64,000 nt of DNA from Commensalibacter nepenthis. GTDB taxonomy: Bacteria; Pseudomonadota; Alphaproteobacteria; Acetobacterales; Acetobacteraceae. Below, piece after piece: positions 8,190 through 17,770 of this stretch; within the stretch, counting starts at the first letter, position 1, and the number at the start of each line of letters is the position of its first letter. The stretch is taken from the NCBI RefSeq assembly GCF_029953305.1, contig NZ_JASBAN010000001.1:962501-1026500 (forward strand), in the 5' to 3' direction. A program made the position numbers and the translations under genes. Under the pieces are notes generated by a model. The model worked only from the letters and a program-made list of their open reading frames with translations. It had not been told where the DNA came from and made no database searches.

Positions 8190-9284
8190 TTATACATTGA
8201 AACGAAAGAGTAAAACGTCACCATCTTTAACAATATATTCTTTACCTTCAACTCGTGCTTTCCCAGCTTCTTTTGCGCCTGATTCGCCTTTGAACTGCAC
8301 ATAATCATCATAAGCAACCGTTTCACAAGCGATAAAGCCGCGTTCAAAATCATTATGAATAACTGCTGCTGCTTGCGGTGCTTTGGTACCTTTTACAATA
8401 GTCCAAGCTCTGGTTTCTTTGGGACCACAGGTAAAATAAGTAATCAGACTTAATAAATGATAGCCTGCTGCAATCACACGATCCAAGCCACTATTTTCCA
8501 AACCTAGACCAGAGAGGAATTCCATTTGGTCTTCTTTGCCTAATTGGCTAACTTCTGCTTCGATATCAGCAGAAACAATCACAGCTTCACCCCCTTGTGC
8601 TTTTGCCATTTCTAGCACTTTTTCTGAATATGAATTGCCTGTTGCTGCGGATTCTTCTTCGACATTACATACATACAAAACAGGTTTGCTGGTTAAGAGC
8701 TGCAAACGAGCAATAGCTTTTTCTTCACCTGCTGGAATCACATCACGAACAGGTTTACCATCTTGTAATGCTTTGATTAACGGTTCAACTAATTCTAAAG
8801 TTGCTTGCGCTTCTTTATCATTACCACGTACTCTTTTTTGTAAAGCAACCGTGCGTTTTTCAAGGCTTTCTAAATCTGCGATCATCAATTCTGTTTCAAT
8901 GATTTCCGCATCACGAATAGGATCAACAGACCCCTCAACATGCGTAATATCATCATTATCAAAACAACGAAGCACATGAATAATTGCATCCACTTCACGA
9001 ATATTAGCAAGGAATTGATTCCCTAGACCTTCCCCTTTGGAAGCGCCTTTGACCAACCCTGCAATATCAACAAATTCTAAGCTTGTTGGAATAATTTGTT
9101 TAGAATTCGTAATTTGTGATAAAATATTCAATCGTGTATCTGGCACCGCCACGCGACCCACATTCGGTTCAATTGTACAAAATGGATAATTTGCTGATTG
9201 TGCAGCAGCTGTTGCAGTCAACGCATTAAACAAAGTTGATTTACCCACATTTGGCAATCCAACAATACCACAATTAAACCCCAT
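8190..9284 (-). CDS. ychF: Ribosome-associated ATPase YchF (OLA1 family)
   Basis: YchF is an Obg-like P-loop ATPase that associates with ribosomes and affects stress responses. The P-loop is GLPNVGKS (residues 9-16). The nucleotide-specificity motif is NVEE rather than NKxD, as expected for the ATP-preferring family. A helical insertion occupies about 120-200, and a C-terminal TGS domain ends in VKDGDVLLFRFNV. The 364-residue length is standard. It starts 4 nt after pth, which is a common pairing, and sits in the rplY-pth-ychF run. Confidence 0.95.
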   Translation of the reverse strand: MGFNCGIVGLPNVGKSTLFNALTATAAAQSANYPFCTIEPNVGRVAVPDTRLNILSQITNSKQIIPTSLEFVDIAGLVKGASKGEGLGNQFLANIREVDAIIHVLRCFDNDDITHVEGSVDPIRDAEIIETELMIADLESLEKRTVALQKRVRGNDKEAQATLELVEPLIKALQDGKPVRDVIPAGEEKAIARLQLLTSKPVLYVCNVEEESAATGNSYSEKVLEMAKAQGGEAVIVSADIEAEVSQLGKEDQMEFLSGLGLENSGLDRVIAAGYHLLSLITYFTCGPKETRAWTIVKGTKAPQAAAVIHNDFERGFIACETVAYDDYVQFKGESGAKEAGKARVEGKEYIVKDGDVLLFRFNV

Positions 9285-9288
9285 CGTT

Positions 9289-9861
9289 TTATTCCTTCGT
9301 TAACAAAGAGACTTTGGTCATAAATCCATCCATTTTTTCTTCTACTAATAACGGTGCTGCTTTGGCAACCGCATCAATAAATGGATCCAACCATTCCTGA
9401 TCTTTTTTTGAAAAATTACTTAATACATAGCTGGCTACTTGTGCCTTGTCACCAGGATGACCAATTCCTAAACGCACACGCCAATAATTTTGATCACTTA
9501 ACATTTTATCCGTTGAGCGTAATCCATTATGCCCAGCAGCACCGCCACCTTTTTTAATTTTTACACGACCAGGGGATAAATCAAGCTCATCATGAAAAAC
9601 GACTAGATTGTCCAAGGGAATTTTATAAAAAGCAATCGCTTGTTGAATACTTTCCCCAGAAAGATTCATATAGGTCATTGGTTTTAATAAGAGGATTTTT
9701 TCCCCGTTAATATTTCCTTCGGCAACTTCACCCCGAAAACGCTTACGCCATGGTGAAAAACCATGGCATTGCGCAATTCGATCGACCGCCATAAAACCAA
9801 TATTATGGCGGTTTGCCTGCATTCCAGACTCAGGATTACCAAGCCCAGCCCACAGTAACAT
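9289..9861 (-). CDS. pth: Peptidyl-tRNA hydrolase Pth
   Basis: Pth cleaves the ester bond of peptidyl-tRNAs released from stalled ribosomes and recycles the tRNA. The 190-residue protein has the family signature GLGNPESGMQANRHNIGF, with N9 and the catalytic H19, followed by PMTYMNLSG and D91 in VVFHDELD. It lies 31 nt after rplY and 4 nt before ychF on the same strand, the usual rplY-pth-ychF order. The ATG at 9861 directly begins the conserved MLLWAGLGNP. Confidence 0.95.
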   Translation of the reverse strand: MLLWAGLGNPESGMQANRHNIGFMAVDRIAQCHGFSPWRKRFRGEVAEGNINGEKILLLKPMTYMNLSGESIQQAIAFYKIPLDNLVVFHDELDLSPGRVKIKKGGGAAGHNGLRSTDKMLSDQNYWRVRLGIGHPGDKAQVASYVLSNFSKKDQEWLDPFIDAVAKAAPLLVEEKMDGFMTKVSLLTKE

Positions 9862-9892
9862 GATCTATTCTTTCTTTAAGTTAAAGAAGAAA

Positions 9893-10546
9893 TTATTCTT
9901 CAGATGCTTTTTCTTCAGAAGCTGCTTCCGCTTCTTCACCTTCGGCTGTTTCGTCTTCTACTTCAACAGCAACGGTTGGAGGAGAAATAGTAGCAATCAC
10001 AAAATCTTCTTCATTTTGATTGGTGTGGGTAACGTTTTCTGTTCCCTTTAATTGTGACCAGCTGATCGTATCATGAATATCTAAACCAGAGAGATCCGCA
10101 GTAAATGCTTCTGGGATATGGTCTACATCACAGTTAATTTCAACAGAGTGATATACTGTATTCAATACACCATCACGTTTAAAGCCTGGGCATTCATCTT
10201 CACCAACAAAGTGAACAGGAATTTCAACACGAATTTGTTGACCAGCAATCATACGTTGGAAATCGACGTGTAATGGACGATCTGTAACAGGGTGCATTTG
10301 AACCGCACGCATCAAAGCAACAGATGTTTTTTTACCATCAACAACAATTTGATATAATTGAGAACGCCAAGAACCATGCAATTCACGCATAATTAAACGT
10401 GGATCAATCGCAATCATTACAGGTTCAGATTTACCACCATATACCACGCCAGGGACTAGACCATCACGACGTGTTGCGCGCGCTGCCCCCTTACCAGCCT
10501 TCGCACGCACTGCAACATTTAACTCTACAAATTTCTTCGCTGCCAC
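9893..10546 (-). CDS. rplY: Ribosomal protein bL25 (CTC/TL5 form)
   Basis: bL25 binds 5S rRNA in the large ribosomal subunit. The 217-residue protein is the long general-stress (CTC) form. It has an N-terminal L25 domain (about 1-95, including RRDGLVPGVVYGG), a TL5-like C-terminal domain (about 100-185, VEIPVHFVGEDECPG), and a Glu/Ala-rich acidic tail. It appears to head the transcript that continues through pth, ychF and proA, because the gap upstream (10547-10669) contains only a decayed gene on the far side. Start at 10546 is the natural start of MAAKKFVELNV. Confidence 0.95.
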   Translation of the reverse strand: MAAKKFVELNVAVRAKAGKGAARATRRDGLVPGVVYGGKSEPVMIAIDPRLIMRELHGSWRSQLYQIVVDGKKTSVALMRAVQMHPVTDRPLHVDFQRMIAGQQIRVEIPVHFVGEDECPGFKRDGVLNTVYHSVEINCDVDHIPEAFTADLSGLDIHDTISWSQLKGTENVTHTNQNEEDFVIATISPPTVAVEVEDETAEGEEAEAASEEKASEE

Positions 10547-10669
10547 TTTAAAAAACTCCCTAATATAAAAGGCAAAACATACACACCAACCTCCAGGGGT
10601 GCTGGTGCAAAGTTACTCTTTAACGAAAAAACTCTGAAAAAGCAAATATCTTTATAGAAAAGTTGAGTT

Positions 10670-10974
10670 TTATTGATCGTCTTCGTTTTCATTGGGTGGA
10701 GGAAAATGTTTATGGTCATCAGGAGGCGGTAATTGAGGATGATCGGCAATATCCATCAAGTGACCAAACGCTCTCATTATTTTCAAAACAAGATTAACGG
10801 CTGGCTTTACATTTTCAGCATTTTGCCCTGCAACCAAGGACATCTCTAACAAAGCATCTTGAAAGGATTGTAATAGAAGTCTTGCTTTTATCTAACTCTT
10901 TCTCAAAAGCATTTAGCTTTGAAAATATAGAATTTCGAAGTCTTTCATTTTCTATATTTGCGCCGTCTAATATA
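10670..10974 (-). pseudogene. Decayed small gene of unknown function, truncated by an IS-end remnant
   Basis: Two frames join into one readable protein. The upstream piece, next to 10974, reads LDGANIENERLRNSIF...KELDKSKTS. After a frameshift near 10890 the second reads LLLQSFQDALLEMSLVAGQN and continues to a Pro/Asp-rich tail ending DDQ. The last 60 residues are a clean frame from a TTG at 10852. No proper start remains. The sequence upstream of the first piece is a 14-bp match to the outer end of the IS at 1.4 kb. I do not recognise the family. Amphipathic helices followed by a PPPDDHKHFPPP tail are all that can be said. Confidence 0.5.
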
Positions 10975-10988
10975 GATCAATTCCTACA
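10975..10988. repeat. Remnant of the IS481-like terminal repeat
   Basis: These 14 bases (GATCAATTCCTACA) are identical to the outermost part of the right terminal repeat of the IS at 2203-2216. They sit exactly where the decayed gene at 10670-10974 loses its 5' part. The match suggests an old insertion and deletion event. A 14-bp match could occur by chance, but its position at the break supports the call. Confidence 0.5.
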
Positions 10989-11059
10989 CGATAAAGTAAT
11001 AATTGCATTTTATCACAAAAAGCTGCTTATATTTCTATAAACAGCTTGTTCTTAACATA

Positions 11060-11671
11060 TTACTCTAAATCCAACGCATGCAGCTCCCAGGCCTTTCCTC
11101 CATTTGCAGGAGGTCGTGCACACATGGGTTGGGCATTCGCTAAACGGACATTCACTTTTAACCCCATCAAGCAACGCAATGCTCGGAACACACCACCATG
11201 CGCAACAATTAAAACGGTTCCATTTTGTGCTTTACAAATAGACCGATTCACTGCCTCTGCAATACGATTACATAAAACCGCAAAAGGTTCCGCATTTTCA
11301 GGCGTAAACGTCCCCGCAATCCAATCGTCATACCATGGTCCCATTGGCTGGGCTTCTTCAACGCCAAAGCAGACTTCTTTTAAACCATCATCAAGCTCTA
11401 TCGGTAAGTTGATGCCTGTTTTTTTATGAATAATATCCGCTGTCATTTCAGCTGTTTTACGTGCACGCCCCAAAGGAGAACTTACAATCTGAGTAATGGG
11501 TAACTCTAAATGATCCCAATGATTCGCAATCGCACTGCCCGCAACCACAGCCTGAGACAAACCCACCGTATTTAAAGGAATATCCGTTCTGCCCTGTGAT
11601 AAATTGCGTGCATTCCAATCTGTTTGACCGTGACGCAGATACCAGTATGGACGAGTCAATAAAGCAGACAT
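11060..11671 (-). CDS. Histidine phosphatase family protein (phosphoglycerate-mutase-like)
   Basis: A 203-residue branch-1 histidine phosphatase. The catalytic RHG is in YLRHGQTDWN (H14). Supporting residues appear in SPLGRARKTAEM and in VAHGGVFRAL near residue 157. The fold serves cofactor-dependent phosphoglycerate mutases and many small-molecule phosphatases, and the short length favours a phosphatase. The substrate cannot be assigned. It is the last gene of the lgt-to-prs run, 25 nt after prs. Confidence 0.85.
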   Translation of the reverse strand: MSALLTRPYWYLRHGQTDWNARNLSQGRTDIPLNTVGLSQAVVAGSAIANHWDHLELPITQIVSSPLGRARKTAEMTADIIHKKTGINLPIELDDGLKEVCFGVEEAQPMGPWYDDWIAGTFTPENAEPFAVLCNRIAEAVNRSICKAQNGTVLIVAHGGVFRALRCLMGLKVNVRLANAQPMCARPPANGGKAWELHALDLE

Positions 11672-11696
11672 TATAAAATACCTTTATCTATAAAAA

Positions 11697-12632
11697 TTAA
11701 TCGAACAAAGAAGAAACAGAACTTTCATCCGCAACCGCACGAATGGCTCTGGCCAATAATTGATTTAACGAGATTTGACGAATCTTTGCCACTGCACGAA
11801 CTGCATCTGTCTTTAAAATGCTATCAGTTATCACCAATTCCCCTAGCACAGAATTTTGTACTCTCTCTGCGGCACCGCCCGATAATACACCATGCGTTAC
11901 ATAAGCATCCGTTCCCTCTGCCCCTGCATTAATTAATGCCTGAGCCGCATTACAAAGAGATCCACCACTATCAATAATATCATCCACTAAAATACAATGG
12001 CGACCTTCAACATTACCAATCACGTTCATCACTTCGGATACGCCTGCCCGTTCCCTTCTTTTATCAATAATTGCCAAATCAACATCCAATCGTTTTGCCA
12101 ATTGTCGAGCTCTGACCACTCCACCAACATCAGGGGAAACAACCATCAAATTGCTTTTGCCAGCATATTTTTTCTTAATATCTTGGGTAAATAATGGAGC
12201 TGCGTAAAGATTATCTACAGGAATATCAAAAAAACCTTGGATTTGCCCAGCATGCAAATCCAGGGTCAAAATACGACTTGCCCCTGCCTCAACCAACAAA
12301 TTCGCAACCAGTTTTGCACTGATCGGGGTTCTGGGACCTGATTTACGATCTTGACGCGCATAACCAAAATACGGCATCACGGCAGTAATACGTCGGGCAG
12401 AGCCTCTGCGTAACGCATCCAACATAATCAGCAATTCCATCAAATTATCATTGGTTGGATAACTGGTACTTTGCACAGCAAAAATATCTTCGCCACGCAC
12501 ATTTTCATAAATCTCGACAAATACTTCTTTATCTGCAAAACGCTGTACAGAAGCATCGCATAAAGGCATTTTTAACTCTGCAGCAACAGCCTCTGCCAAT
12601 AAACGATTACCATTCCCAGAAATAATTTTCAT
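11697..12632 (-). CDS. prs: Ribose-phosphate pyrophosphokinase
   Basis: Prs transfers pyrophosphate from ATP to ribose 5-phosphate to make PRPP for nucleotide, histidine and NAD synthesis. The protein of about 311 residues has the flexible-loop/ATP site [19 protein letters not shown] and the PRPP-binding loop [13 protein letters not shown]. Start ATG 12632 is preferred over TTG 12635 because GGAG lies 8 nt upstream. It follows the lipoprotein gene by a short gap and precedes the phosphatase gene in the same minus-strand run. Confidence 0.95.
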   Translation of the reverse strand: MKIISGNGNRLLAEAVAAELKMPLCDASVQRFADKEVFVEIYENVRGEDIFAVQSTSYPTNDNLMELLIMLDALRRGSARRITAVMPYFGYARQDRKSGPRTPISAKLVANLLVEAGASRILTLDLHAGQIQGFFDIPVDNLYAAPLFTQDIKKKYAGKSNLMVVSPDVGGVVRARQLAKRLDVDLAIIDKRRERAGVSEVMNVIGNVEGRHCILVDDIIDSGGSLCNAAQALINAGAEGTDAYVTHGVLSGGAAERVQNSVLGELVITDSILKTDAVRAVAKIRQISLNQLLARAIRAVADESSVSSLFD

Positions 12633-12668
12633 CAACGCAACTCCGATATCAATAAGGTATAATTTAAT

Positions 12669-13637
12669 CTATTTGTTATTTATTAATTCTGGTGGAGCCA
12701 AAAGACCTTTGCCAGCTCCATTATTTAATGGTTTATCATCTCGCCCAGAAAAATTACTAATCACACGCTTTACGCCCCCTGCGGCTTCTTCCCCAACCGC
12801 AGAACCAGTATCGCCCCAATATACATCCAAACTATGTGCAGGCACATCATTAATTTGCATCACTTTCCCTGCTTCTTTACCAGCTTTATCAAGAATATGC
12901 CAAGCAATTTCAACATGTTGCACAGGATTTCCTCTGGTTCCAGCGGCACCATCGGTAACACTCACTTTACAATCGACGATATAATCAGCTTTGTCTTTCT
13001 TTGATTGTATTTCATTTGATTTATCCTTCAAAGAAGTCACAAATTGTCGAGCAATCACAATATTACCATCTCCTGGTGCTCCTGTGACTCCTTTGAAATA
13101 AATCTGAGCAGGACGATTCTTAAGGCTGTGAGGATCTTTTGCCATGACCTCAGCTTCTAACCCTTTTAATACATCCGTCACCATTGGCGCAGTTTGACTT
13201 GCAACTTGGGCTAAAATCGTTTCATTACCACTTGCCCAATCTTGCACAGAAACAGGCATCATATTACGGGTTGCAGCAACTTTACCATCAGGAGAAATCA
13301 CACTAAATTGTGGCGTGACCACACCATCCTTGGATTGCGCTTTCATCATTAATAGCCATTCGCCTTTTTGTGCTGTACCCACAACAGGAGGTATCGTCTG
13401 ATCGGTCATGGCTTTGACCATATCTTGAGCCAAAATAGCAGAATCTTTTTCTGTTAATAAAGCCTCTGTTGGTACTGGAACAATTAACCGTGCTGGCGGA
13501 GGTACTGTTAATTTCCCTCCTGCTGAACCTTCTTTTTTCTCAAAAGGATGAGGCATCGTGACACATCCAACCAATGGGATCATCACCAATAAGCTCAATC
13601 CTACTTTGACAAAAGATGTTCTGTGAATACACAACAT
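12669..13637 (-). CDS. Putative outer-membrane lipoprotein of unknown function
   Basis: A 322-residue protein with a lipoprotein signal peptide: a hydrophobic stretch at residues 10-22, then the lipobox LVGC with Cys25 as lipidation site. The mature part begins with a Pro-rich linker and shows no catalytic motif I recognise. Sequences such as TVPPPARLIVPVPTEALLTE and the even spread of short beta-like stretches suggest a periplasmic domain. It lies 3 nt from pgeF and in the same run as lgt, the enzyme that would lipidate it. Function unknown. Confidence 0.75.
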   Translation of the reverse strand: MLCIHRTSFVKVGLSLLVMIPLVGCVTMPHPFEKKEGSAGGKLTVPPPARLIVPVPTEALLTEKDSAILAQDMVKAMTDQTIPPVVGTAQKGEWLLMMKAQSKDGVVTPQFSVISPDGKVAATRNMMPVSVQDWASGNETILAQVASQTAPMVTDVLKGLEAEVMAKDPHSLKNRPAQIYFKGVTGAPGDGNIVIARQFVTSLKDKSNEIQSKKDKADYIVDCKVSVTDGAAGTRGNPVQHVEIAWHILDKAGKEAGKVMQINDVPAHSLDVYWGDTGSAVGEEAAGGVKRVISNFSGRDDKPLNNGAGKGLLAPPELINNK

Positions 13638-13640
13638 TGA

Positions 13641-14417
13641 TTATCCCCTTTTATTACAAGCAATCACTGAAATCTGATGCCCCAAAGGTCCTCCTCCAGC
13701 AAGTGTCCGACGGCGGTGACTGAAAAAATGCGTTTCATCGCCCAACGTATCTCTGCCCATCAACGCAGCAATAGCGACACGTCTTCTTCTTAACCGATCC
13801 ACACAATAATGACCCAAATCAAAAAGATATTGGTCATCAGTCACATGTTTGAAAAAGACACCTGCATGAACATCTTGATCTAAAACCTGCTGTTTCATGT
13901 CTTCTTTGACTTCATAACGAGACCCATCAATACAAGGTCCTACTACAGCAATAATCTCGTTTGTTTTGGCGCCTAACGCTTCCATCTGTGTGATGGTTTC
14001 TTCCAAAACACCACTGGCAGCACCGCGCCATCCTGCATGTGCAGCCCCAACAATACGCCCATCAAATGTCGTAAATAACACAGGTCCACAATCAGCCGTC
14101 AAAACGCTGACCGCTATGTCTGGATCATCCGTAACACCCCCATCAACTTCGTGACGATCGCAGTTTTCTTTGGTTACATGCATGATTTTGGCACTATGGA
14201 CCTGCATACCACCCCATAAATATTCATTAGAGACCCCTATATTCTGAGCAACACGATGTCTATTTTCAGTAATATGTTCAGGGTTATCTTCAGTTTTAAT
14301 ACCACAATTCAAAGACGCATAGCCCCCTTGGGAAACGCCCCCAATACGTGTAAAAAAACCGTGCCGAACTTTCTCTTTCAGCAAAGAATGACGAATAACC
14401 AAAAGCTCAGCACTCAT
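13641..14417 (-). CDS. pgeF: Peptidoglycan editing factor PgeF (laccase-domain, YfiH family)
   Basis: The PgeF/YfiH family are Cys/His metal-binding proteins. They remove wrongly incorporated L-serine-containing muropeptide precursors or act as purine-nucleoside phosphorylases. The 258-residue protein has the family core: VLTADCGPVLF, GAAHAGWRGA and VVGPCIDGSRYEV, which supply the His and Cys metal ligands. The C-terminal DETHFFSHRRR is also conserved. It sits 4 nt from the MidA-like gene and 3 nt from the lipoprotein gene. The exact activity of this copy is not decided by sequence. Confidence 0.9.
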   Translation of the reverse strand: MSAELLVIRHSLLKEKVRHGFFTRIGGVSQGGYASLNCGIKTEDNPEHITENRHRVAQNIGVSNEYLWGGMQVHSAKIMHVTKENCDRHEVDGGVTDDPDIAVSVLTADCGPVLFTTFDGRIVGAAHAGWRGAASGVLEETITQMEALGAKTNEIIAVVGPCIDGSRYEVKEDMKQQVLDQDVHAGVFFKHVTDDQYLFDLGHYCVDRLRRRRVAIAALMGRDTLGDETHFFSHRRRTLAGGGPLGHQISVIACNKRG

Positions 14418-14421
14418 TTAT

Positions 14422-15459
14422 TTATTTTTCTTCCTTATTCAATTCAAACGCAGGAGGTACAGGTAAGTCAGGATGCATAATTGCCATGACTTTGAATAAA
14501 TCCCCCATTGCGCTGGGATCTATTAAACGATAAACAGCCTCTGCAATATGTTTTTGTTCTAGTTCCGTAGCGTGTACTGCTAACATTCTGGCTCTCACAA
14601 GCAACCCTAGTTGTTTTAAAAATTCACCTTGGGTTTGAATACCATAAGCCTGCGCGCCTGTTGCTATCACAATTTCTTTTAATGCTAAAAAATCAATATG
14701 AGCCGTTAAATCTGCCTCGCCTGGATTAATCAAAGGCGAAACATTCACCCCTCCAGCAATAGCTTGTAACGTATCACCCCACACAGCACTTGCATATCCA
14801 TAATCAATAAACAGAGCAGCCCCACCGTTTTTGCATATTCTTGTCGCAAGATTCTTTATAATATCTTGCCCAACTTCACAAACCTCAACAATTTCACCTT
14901 CTTTCACGGGACGATCAAAAATTGGTGCATGAGGTAATATTTCAATAGGTTTTTGTACTAACTGCCCATCCTGAACATAATGTTCTGCCCATTCATGCGC
15001 ATTGAGTTTAACAAATTGACGAATGGGTAAAGCATCCAAAAACTCATTGGCAATCAAAATAATGGGCTGAGAGGGAATAGAATCAATCGTATCATACCAA
15101 CTTATTGACAAATTTGTATGACCAGCAATAGCTTGCTTTTGTATTTGCCGTAAACGTTCAGAAGTTTCTACAAAAATAATAGAGCAATTTTGATAAATAT
15201 CTGGAGCGGCTTGGCGAATAACACGTAACATATCCGCCATTAGTGTGCCTTGACCTGGTCCAGCCTCTACCAAGGTAATGGCTGTATGGGTTGGCATAGA
15301 ATGAATAACCGCAATCACCCAAGCTGCGATTAATTCACCAAACATTTGAGAAATTTCTGGTGCTGTTATAAAATCAGCAAAAGGGTTTTTTCGTCTATAA
15401 TAGGCAGTGTTTGCCGCCGCCATAAAATGATCCAACCTGATCGCTTGACTGTTAGTCAT
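14422..15459 (-). CDS. SAM-dependent methyltransferase, MidA/NDUFAF7 family
   Basis: A 345-residue class I methyltransferase of the DUF185 family. The mitochondrial relative NDUFAF7 dimethylates an arginine of a complex I subunit. Visible motifs are the N-terminal FADFITAPEISQMFGELI, the SAM loop EAGPGQGTLMADML, and NEFLDALPIRQF. The start overlaps the stop of lgt by four bases, a typical coupling. Complex I is plausible as target because an NDUFA12-type subunit is encoded at 39.8-40.2 kb, but this is inference from the family. Confidence 0.9.
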   Translation of the reverse strand: MTNSQAIRLDHFMAAANTAYYRRKNPFADFITAPEISQMFGELIAAWVIAVIHSMPTHTAITLVEAGPGQGTLMADMLRVIRQAAPDIYQNCSIIFVETSERLRQIQKQAIAGHTNLSISWYDTIDSIPSQPIILIANEFLDALPIRQFVKLNAHEWAEHYVQDGQLVQKPIEILPHAPIFDRPVKEGEIVEVCEVGQDIIKNLATRICKNGGAALFIDYGYASAVWGDTLQAIAGGVNVSPLINPGEADLTAHIDFLALKEIVIATGAQAYGIQTQGEFLKQLGLLVRARMLAVHATELEQKHIAEAVYRLIDPSAMGDLFKVMAIMHPDLPVPPAFELNKEEK

Positions 15460-16280
15460 TTCTCGACAATTAACCCTTTAAGCTTTGGAAGACGAAAAGA
15501 TTGCCAAATAAAGAATGATCCAGCGATAACCATCGGTATACATAAAATCTGACCCATTGTAATACCACCAACGATAAACCCAAGGAAGTCATCTGGCTCA
15601 CGAAATAATTCACAAAAACTTCGTGCAATTGCATAGCCTAATAAAAAGATACCAGACAATAATCCTGCATGTTCACGAATAGATTTACGATATGCTAAAA
15701 TCATCATAATGATAAATAACACAACCCCTTCTAAAAGACATTCATAGAGTTCAGAAGGATGTCTGGCACCCACTACATTCGGATAAAACATACGCCATGG
15801 TAACCAATCAGGGGCTACTCGTCCAACCAATTCATGATTAATGAAATTAGCAAAACGCCCTAATCCAAGACCTAACGGGACGACTGTGGTAACGCGATCA
15901 GAAAAACCAAGAAAACTTAACTTATATTTACGTGTAAATAAAATCAGCGCAATAATAACACCCAACGCCCCACCGTGGAAAGACATCCCCCCATGCCAAA
16001 CTTTAAAAATCTCTAGAGGATGTGGCAAGTAATATCCAGGTTGATAAAAGAGGCAATATCCCAATCTCCCCCCAAGAATAACCCCAAGGGTTGCCCATGT
16101 AAGAAAATCGTCCACTTGCTCTTTGGTTGCAACGATCGGATCTTTTCTGACCAAACGACGAACCAATAACCATCCACAAATCAATGCCGTGATATATGCC
16201 ATTGCATACCAACGAATGGATAATGGACCAATCTGTAACATCACAGGATTAAGGTTAGGATAATACAATGGACCAAACAT
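15456..16280 (-). CDS. lgt: Prolipoprotein diacylglyceryl transferase Lgt
   Basis: Lgt transfers diacylglycerol from phosphatidylglycerol to the lipobox cysteine of prolipoproteins at the inner membrane. The 274-residue polytopic protein has the family motifs WHGGMSFHGG, GLGLGRFANFINHELVGR and RHPSELYE, with about seven hydrophobic helices. It begins the minus-strand run lgt, midA-like, pgeF, lipoprotein, prs, phosphatase, and overlaps the next gene by 4 nt. The gap to the hldD-like gene is 40 nt, so the run may start even further upstream. Confidence 0.95.
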   Translation of the reverse strand: MFGPLYYPNLNPVMLQIGPLSIRWYAMAYITALICGWLLVRRLVRKDPIVATKEQVDDFLTWATLGVILGGRLGYCLFYQPGYYLPHPLEIFKVWHGGMSFHGGALGVIIALILFTRKYKLSFLGFSDRVTTVVPLGLGLGRFANFINHELVGRVAPDWLPWRMFYPNVVGARHPSELYECLLEGVVLFIIMMILAYRKSIREHAGLLSGIFLLGYAIARSFCELFREPDDFLGFIVGGITMGQILCIPMVIAGSFFIWQSFRLPKLKGLIVEK

Positions 16281-16320
16281 GAGCAGCTTTATCTTTCAAT
16301 GAAATAATCAAAAAAATTAT

Positions 16321-17304
16321 TTACAGGTAAGAATCTGATTTAAGCAAGTAGTCATGAATATAGTGCCCTATTCCATCTTCTAGTGATGTGAATGGTTTCG
16401 TATATCCAGCCTTTCTTATTTTATCCATGTTGGCTTGGGTAAAATATTGATATTGCCCCTTTAAAGCATCAGGCATTTCAATGAAATCAACCTTTTTATC
16501 GACATTCATCGCACTACACACAGCATATGCCAAATCTAGATAGGTTCTGGCTTGTCCTGTTCCGCAATTATAAATACCACTAATCGCCGTAGGATTCTCT
16601 ATAAACCACAAGATCATATCAACCACATCCCCAACCCAAATAAAATCTCGGGCTTGACCGCCATCCGCCAAGTGAGCTTGATCTGATTTAAAGAGTTTTG
16701 GGGCATTCCCTTGGGCAATATCGTCAAATTTTACTTTGACGACTGAGATCATTTTGTCTTTGTGATATTCATTTGGTCCATAAACATTAAAGAATTTCAA
16801 TCCCACCCATTGTGGAGGGCAAGGTTGATGGGTTCTGACCATTTTCAATACGTGCATATCGAACACTTGCTTAGACCAACCATATAAATTCAATGGCTTT
16901 AATTGATGCACAATACTGTGATTATCACTAAATTCAGATGCTTTATTCGCCCCGCCATAGGTCGCAGCAGAGGACGCATAAATAAATCTAACCTGATGTT
17001 GCGCGCACCATTTCCATAATTTCATCGATAAATCAACATTGGTTTGCCAGACTAAGTCCCCATCACGGGCAGTCGTTTCACTAATCGCACCCAAATGCAC
17101 CACGGCTGTCACCTTTTCTGCAACATCCAAGAAATCATCCAGATTCTCTGGTGCAATAACGTTATCTGGAGCATGTTTGGCAATATTACGCCATTTTCCT
17201 TGATTCCCTAACCAATCAACGATAACTGTTTCTTCTTTTAACGCGTAAAGTTTTGCTTGTAAGCAAGAACCAATAAAGCCAGTCGCACCAGTGATAATGA
17301 TCAT
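16321..17304 (-). CDS. hldD: ADP-L-glycero-D-manno-heptose 6-epimerase-like
   Basis: An extended SDR epimerase of about 327 residues. The NAD site is TGATGFIGS near the N-terminus and the catalytic YxxxK is in NLYGWSKQVFD. FFNVYGPNEYHKDKMIS and GQARDFIWVGDVV match the heptose 6-epimerase subgroup, which finishes ADP-heptose for LPS inner core. The open frame extends to 17364, but ATG 17304 puts the NAD motif next to the N-terminus as in relatives. No strong ribosome site is visible for either start. The symbol is given on the EYHKDKMIS motif. Confidence 0.8.
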   Translation of the reverse strand: MIIITGATGFIGSCLQAKLYALKEETVIVDWLGNQGKWRNIAKHAPDNVIAPENLDDFLDVAEKVTAVVHLGAISETTARDGDLVWQTNVDLSMKLWKWCAQHQVRFIYASSAATYGGANKASEFSDNHSIVHQLKPLNLYGWSKQVFDMHVLKMVRTHQPCPPQWVGLKFFNVYGPNEYHKDKMISVVKVKFDDIAQGNAPKLFKSDQAHLADGGQARDFIWVGDVVDMILWFIENPTAISGIYNCGTGQARTYLDLAYAVCSAMNVDKKVDFIEMPDALKGQYQYFTQANMDKIRKAGYTKPFTSLEDGIGHYIHDYLLKSDSYL

Positions 17305-17428
17305 AATATTTTTCGAATACACAGATTGTAAGTTAAAAACCAAAGACAAATTTACAAAAAGCATGATACCTAGCTATAATGAATTATACTAGTCTCTATA
17401 TCTACTTTTTTAACTAGGAGTATAAATT

Positions 17429-17695
17429 ATGTCTGATCCTAAAAAAATATTTGGCGATGCGTCAAAAGCAGCTGGCAGTGCTTTTTCTGTATTTGGCGGC
17501 ATCAAAGAAGAAATCTCCGGGATTGTCAAAGGGCGTGTTGATGAAATTTTATCTACGCTACATCTTGTACGTCGTGAAGAATTTGAAATTATGACAGAGA
17601 TTGCCAGCCGTACTCGTTCTGCTCAAGAACAATTAGAAGAGCAAGTTGCAAAATTAGAAGAACGCCTTGCGGAACTCGAAAACAAAAACAAGTAA
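17429..17695 (+). CDS. ubiK: UbiK-type ubiquinone biosynthesis accessory factor (BMFP domain)
   Basis: An 88-residue protein of the YqiC/UbiK family. Members form helical trimers that assist the aerobic ubiquinone-synthesis complex and interact with membranes. The N-terminal half is amphipathic (IFGDASKAAGSAFSVFGGI). VRREEFEIMTEIASRTR follows, then a C-terminal coiled coil rich in Glu, Leu and Lys. The start has TAGGAG about 9 nt upstream. It opens a plus-strand cluster with csaA, proC and a COQ9-like gene, which supports a ubiquinone link. Confidence 0.85.
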   Translation: MSDPKKIFGDASKAAGSAFSVFGGIKEEISGIVKGRVDEILSTLHLVRREEFEIMTEIASRTRSAQEQLEEQVAKLEERLAELENKNK

Positions 17696-17770
17696 AATCA
17701 ACGCAGTCATTGCTGTTTGATTGAAAAATATCACAAAGCCCACCTTACTATTTTTGAAAGGAAATTCTGA

